Source: an uncultured bacterium (GTDB lineage: Bacteria; Nitrospirota; Thermodesulfovibrionia; Thermodesulfovibrionales; Thermodesulfovibrionaceae). Taken from it: a stretch of 64,000 nucleotides of DNA. The notes under the pieces were generated by a model, which saw only the letters and a list, made by a program, of their open reading frames with translations, searched no databases and was not told the DNA's origin. A program made the position numbers and the translations under genes. Where the stretch lies: contig CALLBR010000004.1 in assembly GCA_937998865.1 (NCBI GenBank), forward strand, positions 27,116 to 91,115, given 5' to 3'. Positions 20,028 through 29,025 of the stretch are shown here, piece by piece (position 1 is the stretch's first letter; each line of letters opens with the position of its first letter).

Positions 20028-21431
20028 ATGGGATATGTTCCAAGCCCCAGCTATAGTATAACACTAAGGGTAGAGATTGAAAACAAAATAGGTATGTTTG
20101 CAAAAATCGCTTCTGCTATAAGTGGTGCTGGTGGAGATTTAGGTTCCATTGATATTGTTAAGGTAGAGAAAGGACGAATTATAAGGGACATAACAGTAAA
20201 TGCTCGCAATGAAGAGCATGAGAAAAAAATAATTAAAGCCTTAAAACACATTGAGGGTGTGAAAATTTTAAGAGTTATGGATAGAACCTTTCTTGTTCAT
20301 GAAGGCGGTAAAATTGGAATATACAACAGGATAAATGTTAAAGGTAGAGAAGATCTTTCAAGAGTTTATACGCCTGGTGTTGCTCGAGTTTGTCTTGATA
20401 TCTATAAAAATCCTGATCATGTGTATCGTTATACGATTAAGGGAAATACAGTAGCGGTTATAACAGATGGTACCGCGGTGCTAGGACTTGGAAATATTGG
20501 ACCTGATGCAGCAATGCCAGTGATGGAAGGAAAGTGTATGCTTTTCAAAGAGTTTGGCGGTGTTGATGCCTTTCCAATAGCAATAAGAACAACAGATGTG
20601 GATGAACTTGTTGATATAATTAAAAAAATCTCGACTCCCTTCGGAGGTATCAATCTTGAGGATATTGCTGCTCCACGATGTTTTGAAGTGGAGAGAAGAC
20701 TTCGTGAAGAACTTAATATACCAGTAATTCACGATGATCAGCATGGTACAGCCATTGTAGTCTTAGCTGCATTGATAAATGTAGGGAGGATCTTAAAAAG
20801 AGATATAAGGGATTTAAAAATTGTCATAGCAGGAGCCGGTGCTGCAGGAACCGCTACTGCTTATATGTTATTAGACTATGGCATAAAAGATATAGTTGTC
20901 TGTGACAGATCTGGGGTTGTTTACGAAGGCAGACAACAGGATATCGATCCTTACAAGGAAGAATTAGCAAAGGTAACTAATCCACGAAAAATAAAAGGAA
21001 GTCTATCAGATGCTCTTGTAGGTGCTGATGTATTTATTGGACTTTCTGCTCCTAACATTGTTAGACCAGAGGATATTGAGAAAATGGCAAAAGACAGGAT
21101 AGTTTTTGCCCTGGCAAACCCAGATCCTGAAATTGCTCCAGAACTTGCCATGCCACTTGTAAGAATTATGGCAACAGGAAGATCCGATTATCCCAATCAG
21201 ATTAATAATGTTCTTGCTTTTCCAGGATTATTCAAAGGACTTCTTGAGGTACGGGCAAAGGGAGTGGATAAAGAGATATTTTTTACTGCCTCCAATGCCA
21301 TTGCTAATATAATCAAAGATGAAGAACTGAATGAAGATTATATTATTCCCAGCATTTTTAACAAGAAAGTAGCTCAGGTAGTATCTCATGCAGTGGCAGA
21401 AAAGGCAAGGAAATTAAAATTAGCAAGATAA
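20028..21431 (+). CDS. NAD-dependent malic enzyme with N-terminal ACT domain
   Basis: N-terminal ACT-like LRVEIENKIGMFAKIASAISGAGGDLGSIDIV; YTPGVARVC; TDGTAVLGLGNIGPDAAMPVMEGK; DDQHGTAIV. Confidence 0.95.
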   Translation: MGYVPSPSYSITLRVEIENKIGMFAKIASAISGAGGDLGSIDIVKVEKGRIIRDITVNARNEEHEKKIIKALKHIEGVKILRVMDRTFLVHEGGKIGIYNRINVKGREDLSRVYTPGVARVCLDIYKNPDHVYRYTIKGNTVAVITDGTAVLGLGNIGPDAAMPVMEGKCMLFKEFGGVDAFPIAIRTTDVDELVDIIKKISTPFGGINLEDIAAPRCFEVERRLREELNIPVIHDDQHGTAIVVLAALINVGRILKRDIRDLKIVIAGAGAAGTATAYMLLDYGIKDIVVCDRSGVVYEGRQQDIDPYKEELAKVTNPRKIKGSLSDALVGADVFIGLSAPNIVRPEDIEKMAKDRIVFALANPDPEIAPELAMPLVRIMATGRSDYPNQINNVLAFPGLFKGLLEVRAKGVDKEIFFTASNAIANIIKDEELNEDYIIPSIFNKKVAQVVSHAVAEKARKLKLAR

Positions 21432-21437
21432 TTAATA

Positions 21438-21466
21438 TTGACTTTTTTGGAATTTTTTAATATTAT
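21438..21466 (+). promoter_or_regulatory. Putative promoter TTGACT-17-TATTAT for TAXI-TRAP operon
   Basis: Near-consensus -35/-10 with 17-bp spacer, 29 bp before the ATG with SD aaggaggg. Confidence 0.7.
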
Positions 21467-21495
21467 CATTAAAATCCTAAATAAGGAGGGGGTCC

Positions 21496-22506
21496 ATGAA
21501 AAGAGCTTTGTTGATTTTATTGAGTACCTTTTTTATTCTTTTCCTGTTTTTTGGCATTACCCCAACCTCTGAAGCTTCGAAGAAGTTTTATGTTAAATGG
21601 GGTGCTACCTCTGTCCGTTCTGGTCTTTATGCAAACACTGTTGCTATGGCAAAGGTGGTAAATAAAGCATATCCAGGCGAGATAGAAGTTACCGTTGTGG
21701 AGACGGGTGGATTTCTTGAGAATCTTTCAAGACTGCAAAGAAAAGCAATCCATATGGGACCAGCCGATGCTGCAGCAGGATATGCCAATTACATGGGAAT
21801 AATTGACTACCAAGGGAAAGCCAATCCTAATCTTAGAACCCTTTGGGGTGGCTACATTACTCCTATTCACATTGTAGTGAGTGAAAAAAGTGGTGTTAAG
21901 GATGTGAAACAGTTAAATGGTGTGGATTTTGCTATGAATCCCGGTACAACTTCAGGAAGAGTTGTAGAACTCTTTTTTAAAGCCTTAAATATTAACCCAA
22001 ATTACAAAATGATGGGAATAGGTGCCAGTGTGGATGCCATGAAATCAGGTGTTGTAAAAGGCTGGTATAAAGCAGGATATAAAGATGCTGCTATTCTAGA
22101 TCTTGAGGCAAATATGGATATAATAATACTTCCAGTATCTAAGGAACTTATAGATCAATTCAATAAGGTTTATCCTGGACAGGGATTGATGATGGACATC
22201 CCTGCAGGATTATTTAAGAGTGTTAAGAAGTCTCAACCAAGCTTAGCTTATGTGGTAACAGACTTTGTTGATAAAGATGTACCAGAGGATGTAGTTTTTA
22301 AGATTGTAAAAGCAGTTTATGAGAACAGAAAAGAGATTGTAGGTTCTCTCGCCACTTTAAAAGAGGGTAATTTTGAGGATATGTTTGGGATGGCTGTAAA
22401 ATATGGTAATGTGCCATTACATCCGGGAGCAGTTAAATTCTACAGAGATGTTTTGAAAGTTAAGATACCAGATAAACTAATACCTCCAGAGATGAAAAAG
22501 AAATAG
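21496..22506 (+). CDS. TAXI-family TRAP transporter solute-binding protein
   Basis: Signal peptide; KFYVKWGATSVRSGLYANTVAMAKVVNKAYPGEIEVTVVETGG; adjacent to TRAP fused permease. Confidence 0.9.
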   Translation: MKRALLILLSTFFILFLFFGITPTSEASKKFYVKWGATSVRSGLYANTVAMAKVVNKAYPGEIEVTVVETGGFLENLSRLQRKAIHMGPADAAAGYANYMGIIDYQGKANPNLRTLWGGYITPIHIVVSEKSGVKDVKQLNGVDFAMNPGTTSGRVVELFFKALNINPNYKMMGIGASVDAMKSGVVKGWYKAGYKDAAILDLEANMDIIILPVSKELIDQFNKVYPGQGLMMDIPAGLFKSVKKSQPSLAYVVTDFVDKDVPEDVVFKIVKAVYENRKEIVGSLATLKEGNFEDMFGMAVKYGNVPLHPGAVKFYRDVLKVKIPDKLIPPEMKKK

Positions 22507-22515
22507 GAGGCTAAA

Positions 22516-22878
22516 ATGAGAGAGAAAATTTTGATGGTAGCTCTTTTTATAATTGTCATACCCCTTTTTGCTTTTGCTCAACCAACAGTAACAATAACTC
22601 CAGCCAAAGGTGAACCTGCAACAGAAATAACCATAGAGGGAATAGGATTTCAACCTAAGGAAGATATTGATATTGTTATAACTCTTGATGAGGGTGAAAA
22701 GGTAGGTCTAGGAACAGAAAAGGTTGATGTAATAACCACTGATGATAAGGGAATGTTTTCAGTAAAATCTGGTATACCCATAAACGCAAAACCAGGCAAA
22801 CATAAAATAGAGATAATTGGTAATAAAGGTAGCGAAGTGGAGATATTTATAGAAGTACTACCAAAGGAAAAGAAATAA
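22516..22878 (+). CDS. Small secreted Ig-like (IPT/TIG-like) protein in TRAP operon
   Basis: Signal peptide then PTVTITPAKGEPATEITIEGIGFQPKEDIDIVI; located between SBP and permease genes. Confidence 0.8.
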   Translation: MREKILMVALFIIVIPLFAFAQPTVTITPAKGEPATEITIEGIGFQPKEDIDIVITLDEGEKVGLGTEKVDVITTDDKGMFSVKSGIPINAKPGKHKIEIIGNKGSEVEIFIEVLPKEKK

Positions 22879-22901
22879 GTTAAGGAGGCTTAAGAAGACT
22901 A

Positions 22902-24857
22902 ATGCGTGAATTAAGAGGGCTATGGAAGTTAATTCTAAATATTCTTGTTGGATTATGGGGATTGTTTATCCTATATACAGCTCTTTTGCACGCCCTGCAT
23001 CCTCTTTTGCAGGGCGGTATCTCTCTTTCTATAGGTCTGGCTATTGTTTTTTTAGTTTATCCCTTTTCAAAAAGAATGTTAAAATGGAATGTTCCTAAAA
23101 TATTCCAGTACCTTATTACAGGTACCAAGAATGCTCCTTCGCTGGTTGATCTGATCTTTCTAGCCATGAGTCTCATTCCTTGTATTTACATCATGATTCA
23201 TTGGGAAGATATAGTAAGGAATCCGGGAGTTTTTGAGGATTATCATTTAATTTTAGCAGTTTTACTTGTAATAGCTCTTTTAGAGGGAACAAGAAGAGCT
23301 TTAGGGTTAACAATACCTATTCTTGTATTATTCTTCATTCTCTATACAATTTATGGACCTAATATTCCGGGAAGATTTGGCCATCCTGGCTTTAGTTTCA
23401 CTGATATACTTTATCAGTTATACCTAATGACTGAGGGAATATGGGGTCTGCTCACTGATATGGCAAGTAGAATAATAGCACCTTTTATAATCTTTGGTCC
23501 TATCCTTTTTGCCACAGGAGTTGGTTCTACTGTTATGGAACTTTCCACATACTTTGGAGGGAAAATAAGAGGTGGTCCAGGTCATGTGGCAGTAATTTCA
23601 AGTTCACTTTTTGGAATGCTCAGCGGTTCTTCTGTGGCAAATGCTGCTACAACTGGTTCCTTTACAATCCCTCTTATGAAAAAGTTTGGTTTTTCCAGAT
23701 CTTTTGCAGCAGCTGTTGAAGCTGCTGCTTCCTCTGGTGGACAAATCATGCCTCCAATAATGGGAGCTGGTTGTTTTATAATGGCTGAATTTCTTAATAT
23801 TCCCTATACCAGTATCATGATTGCAGGGTTAATTCCTGCTTTAATCTACTTTGCTGGTATTGCTGCCGGAATATGGATAGAAGCTGGTAGAACAGGCATG
23901 GGTAAACTTCCAAAGGAACTCATGCCTGAGCTAAAAAATATTCTAAAACCGAATAAAATTTTAGGCTTTTTCTTACCTATTGGTACCTTAGGTGTTTTAC
24001 TCTTCATGTTTTTTCCTGCCCAAATATGTGCTGCCTGGGCAATTGTTGTGTCTGTCTTATTTTTCCTATTTTTTGGAGGTCCACTAAAGATAAGAGATGT
24101 ATGGAATAGAGCAAAATCAATCTGGGGTGGACTCTATGAGGGTATTGTCAAAGCATTGGCGTGGCTAATGATAATGATGGCCTGTGTGCAGATTGCTGTA
24201 AGTCTTATTTCTCTTACAGGTTTTGGAGTAAAAGTTTCCGAATTAATTATTGAAATATCAGGCTACAATTTATATCTTGCCTTAATTGCTACAATGCTTA
24301 CTGCCATAATTCTTGGAATGGGAATGACAACTACAGCTGCCTATGTTATTGCAGCTGCTGTTTTGGTGCCAGCCTTACAGCAAATGGGGATTAATCCATT
24401 AGCAGCTCATCTTTTCATCTTTTACTTTGCCATTAAGTCAGGTTTAACACCACCTGTGTGCATAACTGTTTTTACCACTACTGCTATTGCTGGTGGAAGC
24501 TGGATAAAGGCTGCATGGAATTCAATGAAATTAGGAATTGGCGGATATATAATGCCATTTTTCTTTATATTCGTACCGTCCTACTTGATGAAAGGTCCTG
24601 CCTGGGAGGTTTTATTCATTTTTATAGGTGCCTTTGTTGCTATGTTTGCTATTGAGGCAGGAGTTCTTGGTTATTGGAAGAAACCAGCCACTCCTCTTGA
24701 AAGGGCTTTATACATCTCTGGAGGCTTGATAATGATGGCTCCTGGACATTGGACTTTTGTGGGATTAGCAATTTTTGCCTTAGGACTTTTATTGGAAAAA
24801 TTTGATGTACAAATACCTATTATAGCTAAAAGACCAGTACAGATATTAAAAAAATAA
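22902..24857 (+). CDS. TRAP transporter fused permease (DctQ-DctM, 4TM/12TM)
   Basis: GRFGHPGFSFTDILYQLYLMTEGIWG; GSSVANAATTGSFTIPLMKKFGF; VEAAASSGGQIMPPIMGAG. Confidence 0.95.
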   Translation: MRELRGLWKLILNILVGLWGLFILYTALLHALHPLLQGGISLSIGLAIVFLVYPFSKRMLKWNVPKIFQYLITGTKNAPSLVDLIFLAMSLIPCIYIMIHWEDIVRNPGVFEDYHLILAVLLVIALLEGTRRALGLTIPILVLFFILYTIYGPNIPGRFGHPGFSFTDILYQLYLMTEGIWGLLTDMASRIIAPFIIFGPILFATGVGSTVMELSTYFGGKIRGGPGHVAVISSSLFGMLSGSSVANAATTGSFTIPLMKKFGFSRSFAAAVEAAASSGGQIMPPIMGAGCFIMAEFLNIPYTSIMIAGLIPALIYFAGIAAGIWIEAGRTGMGKLPKELMPELKNILKPNKILGFFLPIGTLGVLLFMFFPAQICAAWAIVVSVLFFLFFGGPLKIRDVWNRAKSIWGGLYEGIVKALAWLMIMMACVQIAVSLISLTGFGVKVSELIIEISGYNLYLALIATMLTAIILGMGMTTTAAYVIAAAVLVPALQQMGINPLAAHLFIFYFAIKSGLTPPVCITVFTTTAIAGGSWIKAAWNSMKLGIGGYIMPFFFIFVPSYLMKGPAWEVLFIFIGAFVAMFAIEAGVLGYWKKPATPLERALYISGGLIMMAPGHWTFVGLAIFALGLLLEKFDVQIPIIAKRPVQILKK

Positions 24858-24882
24858 AGCAATTGAATAATAAGTTTTTAAA

Positions 24883-24920
24883 GGAGCTCTAGAATTTAAC
24901 AAGAGCTCCAATTTTATTTT
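24883..24920 (+). terminator. Rho-independent terminator after TRAP operon
   Basis: GGAGCTCT (24883-24890) / AGAGCTCC (24902-24909) perfect 8-bp stem followed by ATTTTATTTT. Confidence 0.85.
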
Positions 24921-24934
24921 CCTATGTCCAAAAC

Positions 24935-24965
24935 TTGACTTTTTTGTCAGGCTTTAAGATATTAT
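24935..24965 (+). promoter_or_regulatory. Putative promoter TTGACT-19-TATTAT directly abutting the HDAC-family start codon
   Basis: -10 ends 5 nt before ATG 24971; spacer longer than ideal. Confidence 0.5.
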
Positions 24966-24970
24966 TGTTT

Positions 24971-25888
24971 ATGAATAGAAAAGTTGCTTTCATTTATGAT
25001 GATATCTACTTGAGACATGAAACTCCTCATGGACATCCTGAATCGAAAGAGAGGCTTGTTGCCATTATAAATCAATTAAAAGCAGCAGGTTTGTGGGATA
25101 AACTTCTCCATCTGAAACCAAGAAAAGCAACCATTGAGGAATTATCATTAGTGCATGAACCTAATTACATTGAAAGAATTAAGAATTCATCACCTGGATA
25201 TGTGGACCCTGATACTTATGTTTGTGAAAATACCTATGAAGTTGCCCTATATGCTGTTGGTGGAGTTTTGGAATCCATTGACGGGGTTTACAAAAAAGAA
25301 TTTGATAGGGCTTTTTGTGCAGTAAGACCACCAGGTCATCATGCTGAGATGGATGCTGCTATGGGTTTTTGTATTTTTAACAATATTGCCATAGGTGCAG
25401 CCTATGCTAAAAAATTAGGTTACAAAAAAATTTTTATAATAGACTTTGATGTACACCATGGAAATGGAACTCAGCACATTTTTGAGGATGATTGTGCTGT
25501 TTTCTATTTTAGTTCCCATCAATTTCCCTTTTATCCTGGAACAGGCAGGGAGTTGGAAATTGGTAAGGGACCAGGAGAGGGTTGCACATACAATGTTCAA
25601 CTCAGAGCAGGTTCTGGTACTCGGGAATATTTAACAGTTTTTCAAGATATACTTCCACAAAAAATTAGAGAGTATAAACCTGATCTAATACTTGTCTCAG
25701 CTGGTTATGATATGCATCAGGATGATCCCATGAGTTATATAAATGTAACAACAGAAGGAGTAAGAAGTATTGTAAGAAGTATTATTAATTCATCATATGC
25801 TCCTAAGATATTCGTTCTCGAAGGTGGCTATAATCTTCAATCCTTAGCAGAATGCGTTCAAGTAACTATTGAGGAGTTACTGAATTAG
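24971..25888 (+). CDS. Histone deacetylase/AcuC-family deacetylase
   Basis: VAFIYDDIYLRHETPHGHPESKERL; RPPGHHAEMDAAMGFCIFNNIAIGA; DFDVHHGNGTQHIF; start re-assigned to MNRKVAF. Confidence 0.93.
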   Translation: MNRKVAFIYDDIYLRHETPHGHPESKERLVAIINQLKAAGLWDKLLHLKPRKATIEELSLVHEPNYIERIKNSSPGYVDPDTYVCENTYEVALYAVGGVLESIDGVYKKEFDRAFCAVRPPGHHAEMDAAMGFCIFNNIAIGAAYAKKLGYKKIFIIDFDVHHGNGTQHIFEDDCAVFYFSSHQFPFYPGTGRELEIGKGPGEGCTYNVQLRAGSGTREYLTVFQDILPQKIREYKPDLILVSAGYDMHQDDPMSYINVTTEGVRSIVRSIINSSYAPKIFVLEGGYNLQSLAECVQVTIEELLN

Positions 25889-26307
25889 TCTTTCCACAAA
25901 AACAATCCAGTATCCTCATTAAAGATTCTTTCATAAGCTTCTCCATCCAGCTCAATAATTTCAAACTCAAAGGCAAAAACATCTGCTTCAAAGAGATGTC
26001 CACCTATGGATGAGTAATCTTCTCTTGATAGAATTATATGTAAATGGGCAAAAGGTTCATTTTCTTTTATTGAAATATTTCCCTTAAGAGATGAGATTTC
26101 CATGGGCTCTTTGAATTCTTTCCACATATACTGTCTATTTTTTTGATCATAGTAGCCAATTTTTGCTCTACTTACAGCTCCTATTCCGCTAATAAGTCCT
26201 GCCTTTATAGACTTTTCTTTTAGAATTTTTGTGATTTCTGATATTATTTCATCTCCTTTCAGAAGTCTTCCTTTTATGACTCTTTTGATTTTAAAATCTC
26301 TAAACAT
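25885..26307 (-). CDS. PPC/DUF296-domain (PCC) DNA-binding-like protein
   Basis: KAGLISGIGAVSRAKIGYYD; HLHIILSREDYSSIGGHLFEADVFA. Confidence 0.85.
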   Translation of the reverse strand: MFRDFKIKRVIKGRLLKGDEIISEITKILKEKSIKAGLISGIGAVSRAKIGYYDQKNRQYMWKEFKEPMEISSLKGNISIKENEPFAHLHIILSREDYSSIGGHLFEADVFAFEFEIIELDGEAYERIFNEDTGLFLWKD

Positions 26308-26309
26308 TT

Positions 26310-28436
26310 TTAGCCCTTCTTTAGTCTTTCTGCGAGTATTTCTATAGAATGTCTCACTTGCAGAGATAATCCTTCTTTGTCAACGCCTCCTCTAATTTGC
26401 ATAACACAGCCAGGACAGTCTGTGCATACCAGTTTAACTTCTGTTTTCTTAATATTTTCTAATTTTCTTTTTAGAATTGTCTTTGAAATCTCTGGGAATT
26501 TTAGAGAATAGGAGCCTCCCATGCCACAGCAGGTATCAGACTCAAACATCTCTACGAGATTTAGTCCTGCACTTATTAAGCTTTCTCTAGGTTCTTTATA
26601 TATTCCAAGACTTCTTATGAGATGACATGGATCATGATAGGTAAAGCTTTCTTGGGGGGTGGATTTAAACTTAATTTTGTCCTCTCTTATAAGTTTATTT
26701 ATCAATTCAGAGGCATCTTTTACCTTTTTTGCCAATACTTCAGCCTTTTTAATTAATTCTTCATTGAAATTTTGCTCCAGAAGGTCTTTGGTAAACTGCT
26801 TTTTCAAGGCTACAGTACAAGTAGGACAGGCAGAGATTACATAATCAGCCTCTGTGGTAAGAAGGGCTTCAATGTTCTGTTTTGCGTTATTTGCTGCCAC
26901 ATCCATTACACCAGAGTATCGGGCTGGAGCTCCACAGCATGTTTGCTCTATAGGGAACAATACCTCTATTCCTGCAGAATTTAAGAGTTTTACCAGAGCT
27001 TCACCAATCTCTGGATAGGCAAAGTCAATTAAACAGCCAGCAAAAAAAATGACTTTTTTGTCAAATTTAGGTTGTATAATCTTTTTAAATCTATCCCTAA
27101 AAGGAACATCGGAAATGGCAGGTAGACTTCTGCCTTCAGTTAAATCTGAAAGGAAGAAAGGAAGATGTCTTATAAATCCTTCTTTTTCAATGGGTTTTTG
27201 AAATTTAGAGGCAGCTTTTAAAATAGAATGAAAGAGTTTTCTGTTATTCACTATTGAGTAAATCACTTTGGTTTTAAAGTTTAATCCCTCTTCTTTAGCG
27301 AGTCTTTTTCTAATCTCTAATATAAGCCCTGGAATATCGATCTTACCAGGACATACTTTTACACAATTACCACACTGTATGCATAGCCCCTGAATGTCTT
27401 TAGAGGCTTTTAGTCCTTCTGTCCAAGCAGTAAGTATGGTGCCAATACCACCAGTGTATACTTTGCCGAATACATGTCCTCCGATAAGCCTAAAAACAGG
27501 GCATACATTAAGGCAAGAAGCGCAACGAATGCATTGGAATGTTTGCTTAAAATTAGGATCTTTTGCCATAGCACTGCGATTATTGTCAAAAAGTATTATG
27601 TGGAACTCTTTTTGTGAACCATCAAAATGAGTATAGGGTTTGTTAACAAAGGATATATAGCTTGTAATTAATTGAGCTGTGGCACTTCTTGGTAAAGCTC
27701 TGATTATTGGGAAAATGTCTTCAAATTTAGCAACCAGTTTTTCTACACCAACTACAGCTACGTGAATTTTTGGTAAAGCCATTGTAAGCCTTGCGTTTCC
27801 TTCATTGGTAAAAATTAAAAGAGTTCCTGTTTCAGCTACTGCAATGTTTGCACCTGTTATACCCATGTCAGCAGCAAGAAATTTTCTCCTCAGATGCTTT
27901 CTTGCAAATTTCACCATTTTGGAAATATCAGGTTCTATAGGCTCTACTTTTTTTGTAAAAACCTCTGAAACATCATATCTTGTAAGATGAATTGCAGGAA
28001 GGACCATGTGAGAAGGTCTCTGGCCTGCCAATTGAATTATCCATTCTCCAAGATCAGTTTCGTTTACTTCTATTCCCTCTTCTCTTAGATATTTATTTAG
28101 ATGAATCTCTTCTGTTGCCATAGATTTAGATTTAACTATGCTTTTAACATTGTTTTTCTTTGCAAGATCTATGATGTATTTTCTGACCTCATCAGGTTTT
28201 GTTGTATAGAAAACCTTTGCGCCATTTTCTTGAGCTGATTTAATAAAAGTGTCTATTATTTCGTTAAGATTCTCAGCCACATAGGCTTTCAAGGAGGCAA
28301 TTTTATCTCTAATTTCCTCAAAATCAAGTCCTTCATAGGCTTTACGTCTACTCACTGAATAAGCTTCTGAAAAACGAGTTAATGCTCCTGCAAGATTTGC
28401 ATTCTGGAGTGCTCTTTTTATTTCTTCTTTAATCAT
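26310..28436 (-). CDS. LUD-domain / 4Fe-4S / CCG-domain fused lactate-utilization protein (LutB/LldF-like, with C-terminal CCG domains)
   Basis: KSKSMATEEIHLN, AVAETGTLLIFTNEGNARL; CIRCASCLNVCPVFRLIGG; CIQCGNCVKVCP; CCG motifs FAGCLIDFAYPE, CTDCPGCVMQI. Confidence 0.92.
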   Translation of the reverse strand: MIKEEIKRALQNANLAGALTRFSEAYSVSRRKAYEGLDFEEIRDKIASLKAYVAENLNEIIDTFIKSAQENGAKVFYTTKPDEVRKYIIDLAKKNNVKSIVKSKSMATEEIHLNKYLREEGIEVNETDLGEWIIQLAGQRPSHMVLPAIHLTRYDVSEVFTKKVEPIEPDISKMVKFARKHLRRKFLAADMGITGANIAVAETGTLLIFTNEGNARLTMALPKIHVAVVGVEKLVAKFEDIFPIIRALPRSATAQLITSYISFVNKPYTHFDGSQKEFHIILFDNNRSAMAKDPNFKQTFQCIRCASCLNVCPVFRLIGGHVFGKVYTGGIGTILTAWTEGLKASKDIQGLCIQCGNCVKVCPGKIDIPGLILEIRKRLAKEEGLNFKTKVIYSIVNNRKLFHSILKAASKFQKPIEKEGFIRHLPFFLSDLTEGRSLPAISDVPFRDRFKKIIQPKFDKKVIFFAGCLIDFAYPEIGEALVKLLNSAGIEVLFPIEQTCCGAPARYSGVMDVAANNAKQNIEALLTTEADYVISACPTCTVALKKQFTKDLLEQNFNEELIKKAEVLAKKVKDASELINKLIREDKIKFKSTPQESFTYHDPCHLIRSLGIYKEPRESLISAGLNLVEMFESDTCCGMGGSYSLKFPEISKTILKRKLENIKKTEVKLVCTDCPGCVMQIRGGVDKEGLSLQVRHSIEILAERLKKG

Positions 28437-28447
28437 TAAAAGTCCTC

Positions 28448-28984
28448 CTATAAATTATCTACTACTAAAATTAAAAGCCTTTCAGGACCATGCACACCTA
28501 TTGTTAAAACTCTCTCAATGTCTGCAGTTCTGCTTGGTCCACTTATAATGGTCATGTAAGGAATTTTTGAAATGGGAATTTTTTTCATAACCTCTTCTAA
28601 GGTAGGCTCAATTCTATTTAGGGGTAAAATAGCTATGTGAATCTCTGGTAAAATAGAACAAAGCCTTTTAAAAATACTATCAGAAATCTCTACAATGCTT
28701 CCAGTTTCTGCAATGCCATAATCTACCTCATTTATTCCAATTTTTGCTGAGGATGCTGAGTTTTGATCTATGTTGAATTCAATTTGAGGGACTTCTTTTA
28801 GCAAGGAATCCTTGTCAACACCATCAAGAAAAGGAGACTCATGCCATACCACTTCTTTGGTTGAAGTACCTTGTGTATTTTTTGCTATTAAATCTTTTAT
28901 AAAATCAATTGCCTCTGCTTTGCTATTGAAATAATGGACCTCAGCATTAATTGCCTCAGCCTTTTGTTTAAAAAGTTCAAACAT
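28448..28984 (-). CDS. LUD-domain lactate utilization protein C (LutC/LldG-like)
   Basis: GINEVDYGIAETGSIVEISD; SGPSRTADIERVLTIGVHGPERLLILVVDN. Confidence 0.92.
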   Translation of the reverse strand: MFELFKQKAEAINAEVHYFNSKAEAIDFIKDLIAKNTQGTSTKEVVWHESPFLDGVDKDSLLKEVPQIEFNIDQNSASSAKIGINEVDYGIAETGSIVEISDSIFKRLCSILPEIHIAILPLNRIEPTLEEVMKKIPISKIPYMTIISGPSRTADIERVLTIGVHGPERLLILVVDNL

Positions 28985-29025
28985 TAATAATCCTCCTCAT
29001 TTTTAAGAAATCAAAAGCTTTAACT

